Origin: an uncultured Bordetella sp.
GTDB taxonomy: Bacteria; Pseudomonadota; Gammaproteobacteria; Burkholderiales; Burkholderiaceae_B
Assembly: GCA_937881145.1 (NCBI GenBank)
Contig: CALGFL010000380.1
Span: forward strand, 1 to 6,378
Length of the DNA stretch: 6,378 nucleotides
Reading direction: 5' to 3'
Shown here: piece after piece, positions 1 to 6,378 of the stretch
How the letters are laid out: each line of letters starts with the position of its first letter
Position numbering within the stretch: the first letter of the stretch is position 1
Program-made: the position numbers and the translations under genes
The notes under the pieces: generated by a model
Told to the model about the DNA's origin: nothing
The model's input: only the letters and a program-made list of their open reading frames with translations
Database searches by the model: none

Positions 1-1823
1 AGAAACTCGACGCGCTGGGAGCGAATGGGTCCGTGGTGCAGAATCGCAAACGCGCGACCGACGGCAAGGCCGAAGCCCTGTTCTACGAAAGCACCGCCAG
101 GGGCGCGCTGCTGGCCGACGGCCTGCAGAAGGCGCTGGACGAGGCCATCGCCAGGCTGCCCATCCCCAAGGTCATGACCTACCAGTTGGCCGACGGCTGG
201 ACCGACGTGAAATTCGTGCGCCCCGCGCACGGCCTGGTCGCGCTGCACGGCGCGCACGTGGTGCCCGTGTCGGCCCTGGGCCTGGCGGCGGGCAACGCCA
301 CGCACGGCCACCGCTTCGAAGCAACGGTCGACCCCATCGTCGTCCAGGACGCCGACAGCTATGCCGCCACGCTGCAAGAGCGCGGCGCGGTGATACCCGG
401 CTTCGATTCGCGCCGCGCGGAAATCCGGCGCCAGCTCGACGCGGCGGCGGCCAAGGTCGGCGGCGGCGTCAAGCCCATCGCCGACGAAGCCCTGCTGGAC
501 GAAGTGACGGCGCTGGTCGAAAGGCCCAATGTGCTGGTCTGCCAGTTCGAGGAGGAGTTCCTCGCCGTGCCGCAGGAATGCCTCATCCTCACGATGAAGG
601 CCAACCAGAAGTACTTTCCGCTGCTGGACGCGCAGGGCAGGCTCACCCACAAATTCCTCGTCGTCAGCAACATCAGCCCTTCGGACGCCGGCGCCGTGAT
701 CGGCGGCAACGAGCGCGTGGTGCGCCCGCGCCTGGCCGACGCCAAGTTCTTCTTCGACCAGGACCGCAAAAAGACGCTGGCAAGCCGCGTGGCGGGCCTG
801 GCCAAGGTGGTCTATCACAACAAGCTGGGCACGCAGGGCGAACGCGTCGAGCGCGTGCGCGCGATCGCCAGGGCCATCGCCGGCCAGCTCGGCATCGACG
901 CGCAGCAGGCCGACCAGGCGGCGCAGCTGGCCAAGGCCGACCTGCTGACCGACATGGTGGGCGAATTCCCCGAACTGCAGGGCATCATGGGCCGCTACTA
1001 CGCCCTGAACGACGGCCTTGCGACGGACGTCGCCGACGCCATCGAAGATCACTACAAGCCGCGCTTTGCCGGCGACGACCTGCCGCGCGGGCAAATCGGC
1101 GTGGCCGTGGCGCTGGCCGACAAGCTCGAAACGCTGACCGGCATGTTCGGCATCGGCAACCTGCCCAGCGGCGACAAGGATCCGTTCGCGCTGCGCCGCC
1201 ACGCGCTGGGCGTGGTGCGCATGCTGATCGAAAAAGACCTGCCGCTGGATCTGGACGTTCTGCTCGGCCGGATCGCCGCGCCCGCTTTCGGCGGCAAGAT
1301 CCAGGATGCCGGCGCCGCGCTGGCCGACTTCATCTACGACCGCCTGGCCGGCCTGCTGCGCGAGCAAGGCTACAGCGCGCAGGAAGTCGACGCCGTGCTG
1401 GCCCTGCGCCCGCAGCGACTGGGCGAAGTGGCCAGGCGGCTGGCGGCGGTGCGCGCTTTCGCCGCGCTGCCCGAAGCCGCCGCGCTCGCCGCGGCTAACA
1501 AGCGCGTGGGCAATATCCTTAAAAAGGCCGAAGGCCAGGTGCAGGAACGCATCGACGCCGCGCTGCTCAAGGAAGCCGCCGAACAGGAACTGGCAAGCGT
1601 GCTGGCCAAGGTGCGCGCCGTCTCCGACACGCTGTTCGACGCGGGCGAATACGCCGGTTCGCTGCGCGAACTGGCCGCGCTCAAGGGCCCGGTCGACGCC
1701 TTCTTCGACGGCGTCATGGTCAACGCCGAGGACCCGGCCCTGCGCGCCAACCGCCTGGGCCTGCTCGCCTCGCTGCATGCCGCGATGAACCGCGTGGCCG
1801 ATCTGTCGCGCCTGGCCGCATAA
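1..1823 (+). CDS. glyS: Glycine--tRNA ligase beta subunit, 5'-truncated by window edge
   Basis: Beta subunit of the bacterial alpha2beta2 glycyl-tRNA synthetase, which charges tRNA-Gly in the cytoplasm. The alpha subunit (GlyQ) holds the class II aminoacylation core; beta is needed for tRNA binding. The reading frame is open from base 3 to the TAA at 1821-1823, giving 606 visible residues. Compared with the roughly 690-residue E. coli protein, which I align from memory, about the first 100 residues are missing. Recognisable stretches, in order, are RLPIPKVM, FVRPAHG, GHRFE, EEEFLAVP, MKANQKYFP, NERVVRPRLADAKFFF, RFAGDDLP and SGDKDPFALRRHALG. Near 1467-1520, LPEAAALAAANKRVGNIL marks the DALR-type anticodon-binding-like domain. 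The GTG at 33 is an internal codon, not the start. glyQ is expected just upstream. The gmhB gene follows after 16 nt. No internal stop or frameshift is seen. Confidence 0.97.
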   Translation, partial: KLDALGANGSVVQNRKRATDGKAEALFYESTARGALLADGLQKALDEAIARLPIPKVMTYQLADGWTDVKFVRPAHGLVALHGAHVVPVSALGLAAGNATHGHRFEATVDPIVVQDADSYAATLQERGAVIPGFDSRRAEIRRQLDAAAAKVGGGVKPIADEALLDEVTALVERPNVLVCQFEEEFLAVPQECLILTMKANQKYFPLLDAQGRLTHKFLVVSNISPSDAGAVIGGNERVVRPRLADAKFFFDQDRKKTLASRVAGLAKVVYHNKLGTQGERVERVRAIARAIAGQLGIDAQQADQAAQLAKADLLTDMVGEFPELQGIMGRYYALNDGLATDVADAIEDHYKPRFAGDDLPRGQIGVAVALADKLETLTGMFGIGNLPSGDKDPFALRRHALGVVRMLIEKDLPLDLDVLLGRIAAPAFGGKIQDAGAALADFIYDRLAGLLREQGYSAQEVDAVLALRPQRLGEVARRLAAVRAFAALPEAAALAAANKRVGNILKKAEGQVQERIDAALLKEAAEQELASVLAKVRAVSDTLFDAGEYAGSLRELAALKGPVDAFFDGVMVNAEDPALRANRLGLLASLHAAMNRVADLSRLAA

Positions 1824-1839
1824 GCACGGGGCAGCCATC

Positions 1840-2406
1840 ATGAAGCTCGTCATCCTCGATCGCGACGGCGTCATCAATCAAGAGAGCGACGCCTTCGTCA
1901 AAAGCCCCGACGAATGGATCGCCCTGCCGGGCAGCCTGCAGGCCATCGCGCGCCTGACGCAGGCCAACTGGACCGTCGTCGTCGCCACCAACCAGTCGGG
2001 CCTGGCGCGCGGCCTGTTCGACGTGTCGGCGATCAACGCCATCCACTCGAAAATGCACCAGGAACTGGCCCAGGTGGGCGGCTCGATCGACGCCGTCTTC
2101 ATGTGTCCGCACGGCCCCAACGAAGGCTGCACCTGCCGCAAGCCGCTGCCGGGCATGTACCATGAGATCGGCCGCCGCTACGACGTGGACCTGGCCGGCG
2201 TGCCTTGCCTGGGCGACTCGCTGCGCGACCTGCAGGCCGCGCACGCGGCCGGCTGCTCGCCCTGGCTGGCGCTCACCGGCAACGGCGTCAAAACGCGCGA
2301 CCAGGGCGGCCTGCCGCCCGGCACGCAAATCTGCAACGACCTTCCCGCCTTTGTCGACATGTTGCTCGCCAACGACGGCAAAACCGCGCGCAATACCGGA
2401 GCATGA
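1840..2406 (+). CDS. gmhB: D-glycero-beta-D-manno-heptose-1,7-bisphosphate 7-phosphatase
   Basis: A 188-residue HAD-superfamily phosphatase. It removes the C7 phosphate from D,D-heptose 1,7-bisphosphate in the cytoplasm, one step in making ADP-heptose for the LPS inner core. HAD motif I is DRDGVIN, with nucleophile D7 and acid/base D9. Motif II is in ATNQSG (T50-S53). K101 follows the zinc loop and fits the motif III lysine. Motif IV is GDSLRD (D126, D130). The structural zinc site, diagnostic of GmhB against other HAD enzymes such as histidinol-phosphatases, is C89-x-H91-x5-C97-x-C99. The length fits the family (E. coli about 191). The ATG at 1840 gives the canonical MKLVILDRDG start, with a GGGG run at 1828-1831 as a modest ribosome site. 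It lies 16 nt after glyS, too close for its own terminator and promoter, so it is probably co-transcribed. Its TGA overlaps the ATG of the acyltransferase gene. Confidence 0.95.
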   Translation: MKLVILDRDGVINQESDAFVKSPDEWIALPGSLQAIARLTQANWTVVVATNQSGLARGLFDVSAINAIHSKMHQELAQVGGSIDAVFMCPHGPNEGCTCRKPLPGMYHEIGRRYDVDLAGVPCLGDSLRDLQAAHAAGCSPWLALTGNGVKTRDQGGLPPGTQICNDLPAFVDMLLANDGKTARNTGA

Positions 2407-3140
2407 CGAATATGGCCTGGCTACGATCCTTCATCTACGCCGTTTTCCTGATCGTCACCGTCATCCCCTACGCCTTTGCCTGCCTGCTCTGGGCGCCCCT
2501 GTCCGCGACGTGGCGCTATCGGCTCACCGTGGGCTGGCCGCGCCTGGCCGTCTGGGGCGCGCGCGTCATCTGCGGCATACGCTGGCAGGTCAAGGGCTGG
2601 GAGAACCTGCCCGACGGTCCGGCCGTGCTGCTGGCCAAGCACCAGTCGGCCTGGGAAACGCTGTTCCTGCCGTCCCACATGCCGCGCCAGCTCTGCTTCA
2701 TCTACAAGCGCGAACTGCATCGCGTGCCCTTCTTCGGCTGGGGCCTCGCGTTGCTTTCCATGATCCCCATCGACCGCAGCAAGGGACGCGACGCCTTCGA
2801 TCAAGTGGTGAGCGTGGGCAAGCAGCGCCTGGACGAAGGCCGCTGGCCCATGGTCTTTCCTGAAGGCACGCGGGTGGCGCCCGGCAAGATGGGGCGCTTC
2901 AAGGCGGGCGGCGCCATGCTGGCCGTGCGCACCGGAACCCCGGTGATCCCGATCGCGCTCAACTCCGGCGAATGCTGGCGCCGCAACGCCTTTATCAAGC
3001 GCCCGGGCCTCATCACCGTCTCGATCGGCCCGGCGATAGAGTCCGAAGGCCTGACCGCCGATGAACTCAACGGCAAGGTGCACAACTGGATAGACGGCGA
3101 AATGCGCGCCCTCAACCCGGAACGCTATGGCACCACCTGA
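2403..3140 (+). CDS. plsC: Lysophospholipid acyltransferase (1-acylglycerol-3-phosphate O-acyltransferase family)
   Basis: A 245-residue PlsC/LPLAT-family enzyme of the inner membrane, expected to transfer a fatty acyl chain to lysophosphatidic acid to give phosphatidic acid. One hydrophobic segment (about residues 9-31) anchors the N-terminus. The acyltransferase blocks follow in the normal order: H80-Q-S-A-W-E85 (block I), KRELHRVPFFG near 102-112 (block II), FPEGTR at 152-157 (block III) and TPVIPIALN at 179-187 (block IV). Block I is H-X4-E rather than the textbook H-X4-D. I believe this variant occurs in other betaproteobacterial homologues, but the exact acceptor is not proven and another lysolipid is possible. 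The start at 2403 overlaps the gmhB stop as ATGA. An in-frame ATG at 2412 is a serious alternative, because the GGAG at 2398-2401 lies 10 nt before it but only 1 nt before 2403. The 3' end overlaps the next gene by 14 nt. Confidence 0.9.
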   Translation: MTNMAWLRSFIYAVFLIVTVIPYAFACLLWAPLSATWRYRLTVGWPRLAVWGARVICGIRWQVKGWENLPDGPAVLLAKHQSAWETLFLPSHMPRQLCFIYKRELHRVPFFGWGLALLSMIPIDRSKGRDAFDQVVSVGKQRLDEGRWPMVFPEGTRVAPGKMGRFKAGGAMLAVRTGTPVIPIALNSGECWRRNAFIKRPGLITVSIGPAIESEGLTADELNGKVHNWIDGEMRALNPERYGTT

Positions 3141-4074
3141 CCAGCTCGCGCTGTCGTTCGATTTCGGCCCGTCCGAACCGGCCGGCGGCCTTGCTGTCGC
3201 GACGCCTGCGCCGGCTTCTCCCGCACCCGCGCGCGTCGCGCCCAATGACGCGCCCACGCTGGTGCTCACGCCCGCCCAGGCTGCGCCCGACGCGCGCGTG
3301 CCCATGCCCCGCCCCGCCCAGTTGCCCGAAGGCTCGCGCTGGCGCGAGGTCGAAACACCGCAACAAACCATCGGTTTCCTGCTGCAGCGCTCGCGCCGGC
3401 GCAGCATCGGCTTTGTCGTCGCCGACGACGGCCTGCGCATCACCGCGCCCAACTGGGTCACGCTGGGGCAGATCGACGACGCCGTGCGCGAAAAGGCCAA
3501 GTGGATACTGGCCAAGCTGCGCGAATGGCAGGAGCGCAAGGAAAAACTCGCGCTCACCGGCACGCGCTGGACCGGCGGCGGCGAGCTGCCCTACCTGGGC
3601 AGGCGCATCGTGCTGGGCCTGGCCGCCGACCGCCGCCAGGCGTTCTTCTCCGGCAGCGCCCAGGAGCCGCAGGACGGCGACACGCTCTGGCTGCCGCTGT
3701 CGCCCAGCGCCGACCAGGCCCGCGTGCGCGACGCCGCCCAAGCCTGGCTGCAGCAGCGCGCCAGCGACCGTTTCGGCGCGCGCCTGGCGCATTTCCTGCA
3801 GCGCACCGGCCTGACCATACGCCGCTGGCGCCTGTCTTCGGCCGCCACGCGCTGGGGCTCCTGCACCAGCGACGGCACCATCATGCTCAACTGGCGCCTG
3901 ATCCACTTCGCGCCCGACATCATCGACTACGTCATCGCGCACGAGCTCGCGCACTTGCGCGAGATGAACCACAGCCAGGACTTCTGGACCCAGGTCGGCC
4001 ACATATTGCCCGACTTCGAAAAAGCCAAGCAGGCGCTGCGCCGGCACGATCCGGCGGCTTTGCCACGGTTCTGA
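3127..4074 (+). CDS. YgjP-like (DUF45) zinc metallopeptidase domain protein
   Basis: A 315-residue protein with a C-terminal DUF45/YgjP-like metallopeptidase domain; no physiological substrate is established to my knowledge. The zincin motif is H272-E273-L-A-H276, with E273 as catalytic base. H282 in NHSQDFW is the likely third zinc ligand. The family hallmark RWGSC (242-246) precedes it, followed by NWRLIH and PDIIDYVIAHEL. Residues 70-230 fit the rest of the family fold (IGFVVADDGLRITAP, a charged helix near 121-140). Residues 16-68 are rich in Ala and Pro, probably disordered, and make the protein much longer than E. coli YgjP (about 167). Residues 6-11, QLALSF, resemble a sliding-clamp-binding motif. 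There is no signal peptide or membrane segment, so it is probably cytoplasmic. The ATG at 3127 lies inside the end of the acyltransferase gene, with a weak GGAA just upstream, suggesting translational coupling. It ends one base before the stop codon of the convergent permease gene. Confidence 0.9.
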   Translation: MAPPDQLALSFDFGPSEPAGGLAVATPAPASPAPARVAPNDAPTLVLTPAQAAPDARVPMPRPAQLPEGSRWREVETPQQTIGFLLQRSRRRSIGFVVADDGLRITAPNWVTLGQIDDAVREKAKWILAKLREWQERKEKLALTGTRWTGGGELPYLGRRIVLGLAADRRQAFFSGSAQEPQDGDTLWLPLSPSADQARVRDAAQAWLQQRASDRFGARLAHFLQRTGLTIRRWRLSSAATRWGSCTSDGTIMLNWRLIHFAPDIIDYVIAHELAHLREMNHSQDFWTQVGHILPDFEKAKQALRRHDPAALPRF

Positions 4075-4098
4075 GTCAGAGCATCGCACCGCTCTGGC
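4075..4098. terminator. Hairpin at convergent stop codons, possible bidirectional terminator
   Basis: Arms GTCAGAGC (4075-4082) and GCTCTGGC (4091-4098) form an 8-bp stem, seven Watson-Crick pairs and one G-U, closing an 8-base loop. The stem starts on the single base between the two convergent genes and covers the last codons of the permease gene. Neither side carries a T-run, so a standard intrinsic terminator is not supported. It could still act as a 3'-end stabiliser or a Rho-assisted stop for either transcript, or be chance. Confidence 0.3.
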
Positions 4099-5713
4099 GC
4101 TGAAGCCGGCGGTTCACCAGCAGCAGAGGCACCGCGGTGAAAAGAATCAGAACGGCCGCCGCCGCGGTGGCCGAGCCGGGTGCCGTACCCTCCAGGAACT
4201 GGAACATGCGCACGGTCATGGTCGACCATAGGCTGGTGTACAGCACGATAGTGGAACTCAACTCCGAAGCTACCGTGATCCACACCAGGATCATGCTGCC
4301 GACCAGGCCGCCCGTCATCAGCGGCACGGTCAGCCTGGCGAAGGTCCGCAAGGGCGACACGCCCAGATTGATCGAAGCCTCTTCCAGGCTGGGCTCGATC
4401 TGGTGCACGATGGCCGAGGCGGAACGGACGCAGAAAGGAAGTTTGCGCACCACGTAGGCGATTACCAGGATCAGCCAGCCTCCCGTCAATGCCAATGGGC
4501 GGTCATTGAAGGCCAGGATCAGGCCTATGGCGAGCACCGTGCCCGACACGGCGAACGGCACCATGACGACGACGTCCAGCGCCGTCGTCAGGCGATCGCG
4601 ATTGCGGGCGACCACATAGCCGATCGGCGCGCCGATCGCGGTCACCGCCAAAGCGGCAACCGTGGCCAGAATCAGCGTGTTGTAAAGCGGTCGATAGGAC
4701 CCGGCGAGCAGCTCGGCATAATTGCCCAGGCTTGCCTCCCAGTGCAGCACCGGGCCGCGAAAGCGCAGGAATGAAATCAGCAGCACCGCGACGAAAGGCA
4801 AAAGCGACAGGACCACCACGCCCCAGCTATAGACCGTGGCCGCGGCCAGCCAGCCGCGCGACAGAGGCAGCGGCGGCGGCGCCGTGCGCGCATTGGTGGT
4901 GAAGCGGCGCTTGCCCAGGTAATAGCGCTGCGCCAGCAGGATCAGGCCCGTGGCGGCGATCAGCAGCGTGCTCAATGCGCCCGCCGCGGCCGGGTTGCTA
5001 TCCGCTTCGCCGGCGAACAGATTGAAGATGTCGACCGCGAGAAACGGCCGATCTTCGGCCAGCACGGACGGCACGCCGAAATTCTCCAGCGTCTCGATGA
5101 ACACCAGCAGCGCGCCGGCCATCACCGCCGGCATCACCACCGGCAGCAGCACGGTGCGAAATACGTAAAAGCGCGACCCGCCCAGATTGCGCGCCGCCTC
5201 TTCCACCGAAACGTCGACCGCCTTGAAGCCCGCGAGCGTGGGCATCAGCACATAGGGGTATAGCGTCAACGCGAACACCGCCACGATGCCGGGCATGCCG
5301 TAGATAGTTCCCACCGGAATGCCGATGCGGTGCAGCGCCAGGGTCACCACGCCCGCGTGGCCGAACAGCAGCACCAGCGCATAGGCCGCGACGAAAGACG
5401 GCAGACCCAGCGGCAGCGAGGCCAGCGTCAGCAACACGGTTCTGCCCGGCACGCGCACACGGGCCAGGCAGAATGCCAGCGGCACCGCCAGCGCCGTGGC
5501 CAGGACCGTGGCGAGCGCGCCGGCCGCCAGGCTGTTGCCTATGCTGTGCCTGTAATAGCGGCTGGAGAACACATGCAGATAATGAACCAGCGTAAAGCCG
5601 CCCGTATCGTCCGACCGCAGGCTGGCATCGAGCACCAGCGCCAGCGGATAGAGCAGGAAGACCGCCAGCAGCAGCAGCGCGATGGCGGCTATGGTGAAAC
5701 GGAACGCTTTCAT
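4076..5713 (-). CDS. ABC transporter permease, two fused MetI domains (FbpB-like, iron-type family)
   Basis: A 545-residue inner-membrane permease forming the whole translocation channel of a binding-protein-dependent importer in one chain. It has two homologous halves of about six membrane segments each. TM1 is about residues 7-29; the first half ends near 262. A basic, Pro-rich cytoplasmic linker covers about 263-288, and the second half starts near 290. Each half carries an EAA loop that docks onto the ATPase: E172-A-A with G178 and P191, and E445-A-S with G451 and P464. This fused layout is typical of FbpB/SfuB/HitB ferric-iron systems but is also found in other members of the wider family, such as 2-aminoethylphosphonate and thiamine importers, so substrate is left open. 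The start at 5713 (MKAFRF) forms an ATGA overlap with the ATPase stop. The frame stays open 97 codons further upstream, but that part is Arg/Gly-rich out-of-frame ATPase sequence. Confidence 0.9.
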   Translation of the reverse strand: MKAFRFTIAAIALLLLAVFLLYPLALVLDASLRSDDTGGFTLVHYLHVFSSRYYRHSIGNSLAAGALATVLATALAVPLAFCLARVRVPGRTVLLTLASLPLGLPSFVAAYALVLLFGHAGVVTLALHRIGIPVGTIYGMPGIVAVFALTLYPYVLMPTLAGFKAVDVSVEEAARNLGGSRFYVFRTVLLPVVMPAVMAGALLVFIETLENFGVPSVLAEDRPFLAVDIFNLFAGEADSNPAAAGALSTLLIAATGLILLAQRYYLGKRRFTTNARTAPPPLPLSRGWLAAATVYSWGVVVLSLLPFVAVLLISFLRFRGPVLHWEASLGNYAELLAGSYRPLYNTLILATVAALAVTAIGAPIGYVVARNRDRLTTALDVVVMVPFAVSGTVLAIGLILAFNDRPLALTGGWLILVIAYVVRKLPFCVRSASAIVHQIEPSLEEASINLGVSPLRTFARLTVPLMTGGLVGSMILVWITVASELSSTIVLYTSLWSTMTVRMFQFLEGTAPGSATAAAAVLILFTAVPLLLVNRRLQRQSGAML

Positions 5714-6378
5714 GGCGCCGCAAACACCACGATCTGCGAGGGATCGCAGGACAAGCCGAACGACGAGCCCTCCGACACGGCGATGGCCGCGGCGCCCAGC
5801 GCCGAGACGCGGATCGGCGTGCCGTCGGGCAAGACGGCGTGCAGCCGCTGGATCTCGCCCAGGAACTCGCGCAGCACCAGCCTGGCCGCGAGCGAGGGCA
5901 CCCGGCTGTCCTCGGTCACGCGCAAGGCCTCGGGCCGGATCGACAGCAGGACCCTGGCGCCGGACTCGGCCACCTTGCCAGGCACGGCAATCGTCGTGCC
6001 GCACGTTCGCACCGGCGTCGCCGCGCCGTCGAAATCGCCCGCCACGCCGGACAGCATATTGGAATCGCCCAGGAACCCGGCCACGAAAGGCGTACGGGGC
6101 GTGCGGTAGATTTCCTGCGGCGTGCCCATCTGCTCGATCCGGCCGCCGCGCAGCACCGCGATGCGATCGGAAATCGCCAGCGCCTCTTCCTGGTCGTGAG
6201 TCACGTAGACCGCGGTCAAACCCAGCGAATGCTGGATCTGCCGTATCTCCACGCGCATTTCCCTGCGCAGCTGGGCATCCAGATTGGACAGCGGTTCGTC
6301 GACCAGCAGCACCGCCGGTTCGATCACCACCGCCCGAGCGATGGCCACGCGCTGCAGCTGTCCACCGGACATCTGATG
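5710..6378 (-). CDS. ABC transporter ATP-binding protein (FbpC-like), 5'-truncated by window edge
   Basis: The last 222 residues of a nucleotide-binding subunit that powers the adjacent permease from the cytoplasmic face. Numbering from the first visible residue, the ABC signature is MSGGQLQR (3-10), Walker B is AVLLVDEP (22-29), the D-loop is SNLD (31-34) and the switch histidine is H61 in YVTHDQEEA. Walker A and the Q-loop lie beyond the window. After residue about 90, QMGTPQEIY and [14 protein letters not shown] lead into a C-terminal TOBE-type domain with [10 protein letters not shown], typical of the iron, polyamine, sugar and phosphonate importer class of ATPases. The ATG at 6372-6370 is the methionine of the signature motif, not a start, because the frame continues to the edge as His-Gln. 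The stop overlaps the permease start by 4 nt (ATGA), so the two are translated together. The periplasmic binding protein and the promoter are presumably further upstream on this strand. Confidence 0.92.
   Translation of the reverse strand, partial: HQMSGGQLQRVAIARAVVIEPAVLLVDEPLSNLDAQLRREMRVEIRQIQHSLGLTAVYVTHDQEEALAISDRIAVLRGGRIEQMGTPQEIYRTPRTPFVAGFLGDSNMLSGVAGDFDGAATPVRTCGTTIAVPGKVAESGARVLLSIRPEALRVTEDSRVPSLAARLVLREFLGEIQRLHAVLPDGTPIRVSALGAAAIAVSEGSSFGLSCDPSQIVVFAAP

Noticed and set aside
33..35. GTG as a possible start of glyS
   Set aside because: The frame is open upstream to the window edge, and about 100 N-terminal residues of the family would be missing if translation began here.
578..1498. 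306-codon plus-strand open frame inside glyS
   Set aside because: Its product is Arg/Pro/Gly-rich and low in complexity, while the overlapping frame encodes clear GlyS sequence throughout.
2421..3563. 380-codon open frame on the minus strand
   Set aside because: It runs antisense across the acyltransferase and metallopeptidase genes, both of which have clear family motifs. It shows no recognisable domain and reflects high GC content.
3112..4089. 325-codon open frame on the minus strand opposite the metallopeptidase gene
   Set aside because: The frame is a compositional shadow of a well-supported zincin gene, with no recognisable motif.
4131..4140. Perfect 10-base palindrome CACCGCGGTG
   Set aside because: It lies inside the permease coding sequence and is the sort of short GC palindrome expected by chance here; no operator context is seen.
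5714..6004. 97-codon N-terminal extension of the permease reading frame
   Set aside because: It lies inside the ATPase gene in another frame, is Arg/Gly/Ala-rich as expected of shadow frames in GC-rich DNA, and the MKAFRF start has a normal membrane anchor and an ATGA overlap.
6370..6372. ATG as a possible start of the ATPase
   Set aside because: It encodes the first residue of the ABC signature MSGGQ. A functional protein must include Walker A further upstream, and the frame continues to the edge.

Overview
The window is a GC-rich (roughly two-thirds G+C), tightly packed piece of chromosome from what looks like a betaproteobacterium of the order Burkholderiales. The codon usage, the GlyS sequence style and the order glyS-gmhB-plsC-metallopeptidase suggest Bordetella/Achromobacter (Alcaligenaceae). 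This assignment rests on recognition, not on a search. There are six protein genes, two cut by the window edges. No RNA gene, insertion sequence, CRISPR array or long repeat was seen, and no gene-free stretch exceeds 16 bases.

Plus-strand block, 1-4074: the 3' end of glyS (glycyl-tRNA synthetase beta subunit), gmhB (heptose bisphosphate phosphatase for the LPS inner core), a plsC-like acyltransferase (phosphatidic acid synthesis) and a DUF45/YgjP-like zinc metallopeptidase. Junctions are a 16-nt gap, a 4-nt ATGA overlap and a 14-nt overlap, so this reads as one transcript with translational coupling. It joins a translation gene to two cell-envelope genes and a poorly understood protease.

Minus-strand block, 6378-4076: the C-terminal two-thirds or so of an ABC transporter ATPase, followed through an ATGA overlap by a 545-residue permease with two fused MetI-type domains. 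This is the FbpB/FbpC (ferric iron) architecture, but substrate cannot be read from these subunits and the periplasmic binding protein is outside the window. The two blocks converge at 4074/4076 with a single base between stop codons, and an 8-bp hairpin sits over this junction.

Most of the region is ordinary housekeeping DNA. The points most worth a second look are a Q-L-x-L-x-F sliding-clamp-like motif at the extreme N-terminus of the metallopeptidase, an H-X4-E instead of H-X4-D catalytic motif in the acyltransferase, and the hairpin at the convergent stops.
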